Source: Parabacteroides johnsonii DSM 18315
Lineage (GTDB): Bacteria > Bacteroidota > Bacteroidia > Bacteroidales > Tannerellaceae
Reading direction: 5' to 3'
Assembly (NCBI RefSeq): GCF_025151045.1
Contig: NZ_CP102285.1
Coordinates: 2,914,001 to 2,978,000, forward strand
DNA: 64,000 nt
The position numbers were made by a program, and so were the translations under genes. The notes under the pieces are model-generated. The model saw nothing but the letters and a program-made list of their open reading frames with translations. It was not told where the DNA came from and searched no databases. Each line of letters begins with the position of its first letter. Positions within the stretch are counted from its first letter, which is position 1. Shown one piece after another: positions 60,694 to 64,000 of this stretch.

Positions 60694-61707
60694 ATGCTTC
60701 GGAGTGAATTTGCAAAATTGTTAGAATCCACAATAATTCCTGAAGGAATAGAGCAAGAGGACATAAAATCTCGAATCTATCCAATAAGTGCAGCATTGAT
60801 GTCAATGTTGCCGCAAAAACTGTATAGATATAGGAGTTGTTCAACATTAAACCTTGATGCTTTTGATAAGGATTTGGTTTATGCTGTTACTGCTGATAAG
60901 TTTAATGACCCCTATGACACTCTTGTTTATTATAGTTTGGATAATATTCAAGAGCAAATGAGAGCCTGTTGTACAGAAGAATTTCTTGAACAATTCAAAC
61001 AGATACTTGAAAATAAAGATTTTGATTTTCCTCCAAGTGTAATCCAATTTTTCGGAAAAAACAATTTGGCAGGTTTAAAAAAACAGGTAATATCATGTAA
61101 TGGTATAAATCCATTGAGATTAGCTCTTTTTAGTGCTGCAATGGAAAACATATTGAAAGAAATCCTATTAAAAATGGGGGATACATTAAAGATCGTATCT
61201 ACGATAGCATGTTTAAGCGAAAACATAGATTCTGTTATAATGTGGAGCCACTATGCCCAAAATCATGAAGGGTTTGCATTGGAATATGATTTAAGGTTCT
61301 TATTAGAACAAGGAGAAATGAATTGTTGTATTTTGCCTGTTATATATGATAACGACCGTTTTGATGCAAATAGCTTTATTCAATGGTATATAGCAAAGAG
61401 TTTGGGGCTGGATGTTAAAAATATAGATTCACTATCACATTTGAAAATGGCTATTCACAAATCCACACAGTGGGAATATGAAAATGAATGGCGTATTATT
61501 CATTCCGAGAAACAACCTGCCACACATTCTCGTGCAACAAGCCTGAAAATTGTTCCTAAAGCAATCTATTATGGAGAGAGAATTTCAAATATCAACAAGA
61601 AAATATTGCATTATATAGCACAAGAAAAAGGAATTGCGGAATTTGATATGTACATTGATTGTGGCTCATTAAAGTATGAGATGTTATATAAGCCATCTCA
61701 ATTTTGA
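60694..61707 (+). CDS. DUF2971 family protein
   Basis: 337 residues with LYRYRSCSTLNLDAF, FNDPYDTLVYYSL and MWSHYAQNHEGFALEYDL, the three marks of DUF2971. Function unknown; several members sit in defence islands. The gene is much AT-richer than its neighbours, has its own promoter and is flanked by a terminator, suggesting a recent cargo insertion between the HTH and RhuM-like genes. Confidence 0.85.
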   Translation: MLRSEFAKLLESTIIPEGIEQEDIKSRIYPISAALMSMLPQKLYRYRSCSTLNLDAFDKDLVYAVTADKFNDPYDTLVYYSLDNIQEQMRACCTEEFLEQFKQILENKDFDFPPSVIQFFGKNNLAGLKKQVISCNGINPLRLALFSAAMENILKEILLKMGDTLKIVSTIACLSENIDSVIMWSHYAQNHEGFALEYDLRFLLEQGEMNCCILPVIYDNDRFDANSFIQWYIAKSLGLDVKNIDSLSHLKMAIHKSTQWEYENEWRIIHSEKQPATHSRATSLKIVPKAIYYGERISNINKKILHYIAQEKGIAEFDMYIDCGSLKYEMLYKPSQF

Positions 61708-61763
61708 TACCTCATATTCTTTAACAAATAATTCGTATATTCCAAATTGACTATCTTAAAGTT

Positions 61764-61793
61764 AAAACGGACAGCTTGATGGTTGTCCGTTTT
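61764..61793 (+). terminator. Terminator of DUF2971 gene
   Basis: AAAACGGACA / TGTCCGTTTT stem with a 10-nt loop and T tract, between convergent genes. Confidence 0.8.
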
Positions 61794-61814
61794 TAATTGA
61801 TTGTCATCGTCTTT

Positions 61815-62177
61815 TCAGCAGTAACCGCCTTTTCCGCTATGTACGAATACCATGTAGGCGATATGCTTGTCTTTTGCGAGTGCCTTGTCCATCAGCCAGC
61901 GGCGGAAAAGATGGGCGTGGTAGGTGTTCAGCCGAAAGGCGACAGGGATGATGATTTCCAGCGAATACACGTCGGCTGAAAGCCCGTTTTCAAGCCGCAT
62001 GTAGCGGCACACCTCGTAGTCGTTCAGCACGTCCGGCTTGCGGACGGCTCTGATGGCGGCGTTCACTGCCGGGACGCCCGTGTGGAACAGTCCGGCGATT
62101 TCTGTGGCGGTCATCCATATCTCGTTACCGGTTACGCTGACCGTGTTGTCCTCTATGATAATTATATCACGTTTCAT
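61815..62177 (-). CDS. RhuM-like protein (short)
   Basis: 120 residues. It resembles the RhuM/KilA-N-associated domain: IWMTATEIAGLFHTGVPAVN, DYEVCRYMRLENGLSADVYS and LNTYHAHLFRRWLMDKALAK. It is shorter than full RhuM proteins (about 300 aa). It is 12 nt downstream of the integrase gene, so probably co-transcribed with it. Confidence 0.75.
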   Translation of the reverse strand: MKRDIIIIEDNTVSVTGNEIWMTATEIAGLFHTGVPAVNAAIRAVRKPDVLNDYEVCRYMRLENGLSADVYSLEIIIPVAFRLNTYHAHLFRRWLMDKALAKDKHIAYMVFVHSGKGGYC

Positions 62178-62189
62178 GGCTTCTCTGTT

Positions 62190-63425
62190 TTAGATGGTGC
62201 AACCTGCAAATTCCTCGATGCTGTTCAACCTTGCGGCAAGGTTCTCCATGTCTTGGTTGAGCTTCTCTTTGGTGATTTTCGCGTATATCTGTGTAGTCTT
62301 TATGCTCTTGTGTCCCAGCATGGAACTCACCGTTTCGATGGGTACGCCGTTGGAGAGGAACACCGTCGTGGCTGCCGTGTGGCGGCTCTGATGCCACGTG
62401 ATGTGCTTGGTGATGCCGCAACGCTTGGCGACGGAACGGATTCCGGCAAGGCACGTGTTGTAGTGGGGAACGGGGAAAATCCTGCCGTTCCCGCACAGCC
62501 CCCGGTATTTGTCGATGATGCGCTTTGCGATGTCGAGCAGGCGGATATTGGATACCACGCCCGTCTTCTGGCGGTTGATGTTTATCCACTCGTGTTCGTC
62601 GAAGTAGGTATGGATGTTCTCTTCCGTCAGGTTGCGCATGTCGGCGAACGACAAGCCCGTGAAGGCGCAGAACAGGTAGAGGTCGCGGTAAAGCTCCTGC
62701 TTGGCGTTTTTCAGCCTGCCATCCATCAGCAGCCGGATTTCCTCTTTCGTCAGGAAACTGCGTGTCGTTTCCTCCTTCTTGATTTCATACTCGCGGAACG
62801 GGTCGCGTGTGAGCCACTCGTTGTTGATGGCGATGAACACCATCGTCCGCAAGGGGCAGACATACAGCCACACGGTGTTGGTGCAGCAGTGCTTGTCCGT
62901 GCGAAGGAACATTTCGAAGTCGGAGATGAAAGCGGACGTAAGCTCTTTCAGCGCGATGTCCTTCACGCGGTAGCGGATGGTGAGGAACTCTTGCAGGTGC
63001 TTGTAAACGGTCTTGTACTTCAAGAGCGTGCCTTTGGCTTTCATGCCAGCATCCACCTGTTTCTCGTAGTCCTCGTTGTGCTGGCGGAACACCTGCATCA
63101 GCGTGTGGTAGCGGTGTTCCAGTCCGAGAAAGGCGTTCTTGACCTTCTCCGCCGTGACGAAATTGTCACGCTCCATGATTTCCTGATAATGTTTGTTGAT
63201 GCGCACACGCATCTTGTCGAGCATGCGGTTCGTTTCGAGTGCCGCCGAGCTTCTGCCCGTGACACGTCCCCCTTTGGTGTCCCACAGCTTGGGATCGACG
63301 GTCAGTTTACAACTGAACTGCGTCTGGCTGCCGTCCACCGTGATGCGTCCCATGACGGGTACTGTCCCGTCCTTTTTCACTACCTGACGTTTGAGGTAGT
63401 AGATTACTGAAAATGTACTCTTCAT
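62190..63425 (-). CDS. int: Tyrosine integrase of IntDOT type
   Basis: 411 residues from ATG 63425 (MKSTFSVIYYLKRQVVKKDG). An in-frame ATG at 63449 is next to the -7 box and was rejected. The first conserved Arg of tyrosine recombinases is Ser259 (FTGLSF), followed by Lys287, His345, Arg348, His372 and Tyr381 (QIYAKI), the same pattern as IntDOT. IntDOT cuts 7 bp apart and tolerates heterology in the core; the same chemistry is expected here. Arm-binding N-terminal and SAM-like core-binding domains are present. Confidence 0.96.
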   Translation of the reverse strand: MKSTFSVIYYLKRQVVKKDGTVPVMGRITVDGSQTQFSCKLTVDPKLWDTKGGRVTGRSSAALETNRMLDKMRVRINKHYQEIMERDNFVTAEKVKNAFLGLEHRYHTLMQVFRQHNEDYEKQVDAGMKAKGTLLKYKTVYKHLQEFLTIRYRVKDIALKELTSAFISDFEMFLRTDKHCCTNTVWLYVCPLRTMVFIAINNEWLTRDPFREYEIKKEETTRSFLTKEEIRLLMDGRLKNAKQELYRDLYLFCAFTGLSFADMRNLTEENIHTYFDEHEWININRQKTGVVSNIRLLDIAKRIIDKYRGLCGNGRIFPVPHYNTCLAGIRSVAKRCGITKHITWHQSRHTAATTVFLSNGVPIETVSSMLGHKSIKTTQIYAKITKEKLNQDMENLAARLNSIEEFAGCTI

Positions 63426-63446
63426 CGTCCTTAATTTTTTTAGGTT

Positions 63447-63454
63447 CAAAATTA
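63447..63454 (-). promoter_or_regulatory. Integrase -7 box
   Basis: TAATTTTG on the minus strand, about 22 nt before ATG 63425; no good -33 at 19-21 bp. It supports the downstream start codon. Confidence 0.55.
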
Positions 63455-63722
63455 GTTGGTGAAGAGTCCGGTGTCGGTACGCAAAACGGGGAGGAACGGC
63501 GCAATCTTTTTTCGTAACCGGATTTATTGCGTGGGTTGTCAGTAACTCACTAATCTTTAACGCCTTGTTTCGCTATCCGTGTCCGTTTGTCGCCCTTTCG
63601 GGCATGGTTACGGACAAGTAACGTAGCGGCGTCCTGATTTGGCTTCAGCGGTGATTGCGATGGCTTCACGAATAATCGGAAACCCGACTGAAACCCTTGT
63701 AACTCAATTCTATCACTATATC

Positions 63723-63754
63723 TTTCCGCATTTCACTTTTTTGTAGTAACTTTG
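63723..63754 (+). promoter_or_regulatory. Promoter of the flanking transposase gene
   Basis: -33 TTTC (63723-63726) and -7 TAACTTTG (63747-63754), spacer 20 bp. Confidence 0.5.
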
Positions 63755-63776
63755 TTATAATAAAAAAATAAAAGGG

Positions 63777-64000
63777 ATGAGTTACGATCAATTTCTTCGT
63801 TTTATCTTTCCAGAGAGGGAATGTTTGATTATTTTGAATTATCTGATTTCAAAGAAAAGTCGGATAGGGTAGAAATATACTTTGAAGAGAAGAATATACA
63901 TCCTAAAGAATATGCAACCGATAACTTGGAGAGCAAGGGCTTTTATGAACAAGTCAGGATGCAGGATTATCCGATGCGTGGGCGTAGCTGCCTGTTGTTT
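63777..64000 (+). pseudogene. ISAon1-type transposase N-terminal fragment, frameshifted
   Basis: MSYDQFLRFIFPE (from ATG 63777) and MFDYFELSDFKEKSDRVEIY (from 63821) are both typical of the N-terminal ISAon1-family transposase domain but lie in different frames. Deleting a duplicated AG near 63812-63817 would join them as FPEGMFDYFE. The gene is also cut by the window end, after QDYPMRGRSCLLF. Either a real frameshift (decayed IS, or programmed shift) or a sequence error. It lies just outside the probable right end of the element. Confidence 0.75.

Larger units (their letters stand above)
63426..63776. other. Integrase upstream region and probable right end
   Basis: About 350 bp with no gene. 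It should contain the integrase arm sites and the attachment core. The best core candidate is GTAACTTTGT (63746-63755), nine of ten positions of CTnDOT's GTAnnTTTGC, about 320 bp from the int start. The same bases form a -7 box for the transposase gene outside. Confidence 0.5.

Overview
The window is Bacteroidales DNA. Most of it (about 3.5-63.7 kb) is an integrative and conjugative element of the CTnDOT/CTnERL family, lying next to a ribosomal RNA operon. The left end holds, on the minus strand, a complete 16S rRNA gene followed by tRNA-Ile(GAU) and a cut-off tRNA-Ala(UGC). The 16S variable regions look more like Parabacteroides than Bacteroides, but this is from memory. Promoters throughout fit the Bacteroidales pattern, TTTG at -33 and TAnnTTTG at -7 with a 19-21 bp spacer.

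Layout. 2.3-3.7 kb: noncoding junction with a terminator and two long imperfect inverted repeats; the left element end is somewhere here. 3.7-7.7 kb (+): ten small accessory genes including PcfK- and PcfJ-like proteins and DUF3873. 7.8-10.5 kb (-): an AT-rich PHP-plus-SMC-like ATPase gene (TrlF-like, defence candidate). 10.6-24.5 kb (-): the transfer operon traA to traQ plus a lysozyme. 24.5-25.1 kb: divergent tra/mob control region, probably with oriT. 25.1-28.8 kb (+): mobA, mobB, mobC. 28.9-36.1 kb (-): AlbA_2-type protein, RteC, a DHFR/RibD-like protein behind an attenuator, RteB and RteA. 36.2-48.6 kb (-): a 12.5-kb cargo block upstream of rteA, in the place where CTnDOT carries tetQ. It holds a class A beta-lactamase in a BlaI-led operon, a second BlaI with an M56-TonB sensor, a MATE exporter, AraC and TetR regulators, PNPOx and flavodoxin-ferredoxin proteins, and a hydrolase. 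48.8-59.8 kb (-): the excision operon xis2c-xis2d-orf3-exc, then a DUF1896 gene and a giant methylase-helicase. 60.0-61.7 kb (+): two HTH genes and an AT-rich DUF2971 gene. 61.8-63.4 kb (-): a RhuM-like gene and an integrase that keeps the IntDOT residues (Ser259, Lys287, His345, Arg348, Tyr381). The window ends in a truncated, frameshifted ISAon1-type transposase outside the probable right end.

How the parts work together. RteA/RteB should activate rteC. RteC should activate the xis operon from inverted repeats upstream of xis2c. Xis2c, Xis2d and Exc should then drive excision and tra/mob expression.

The most striking observation is a predicted ~90-nt small RNA directly downstream of exc (RteR-like). 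Just before its terminator it carries ACTTTGGATTTAGTGG. The reverse complement of this 16-mer, exact or with G.U-compatible changes or one-base bulges, lies in the leaders of at least seven element genes (mobA, traE, traI, traN, exc, the DUF1896 gene and a right-end HTH gene), usually a few bases before the start codon. This suggests a seed by which one RNA could control many transfer genes. Other structures worth attention are five palindromes on an exact 23-bp period between traJ and traK, paired BlaI-type operators, a duplicated activator site before the araC and VOC genes, and a terminator/antiterminator switch before the DHFR-like gene.
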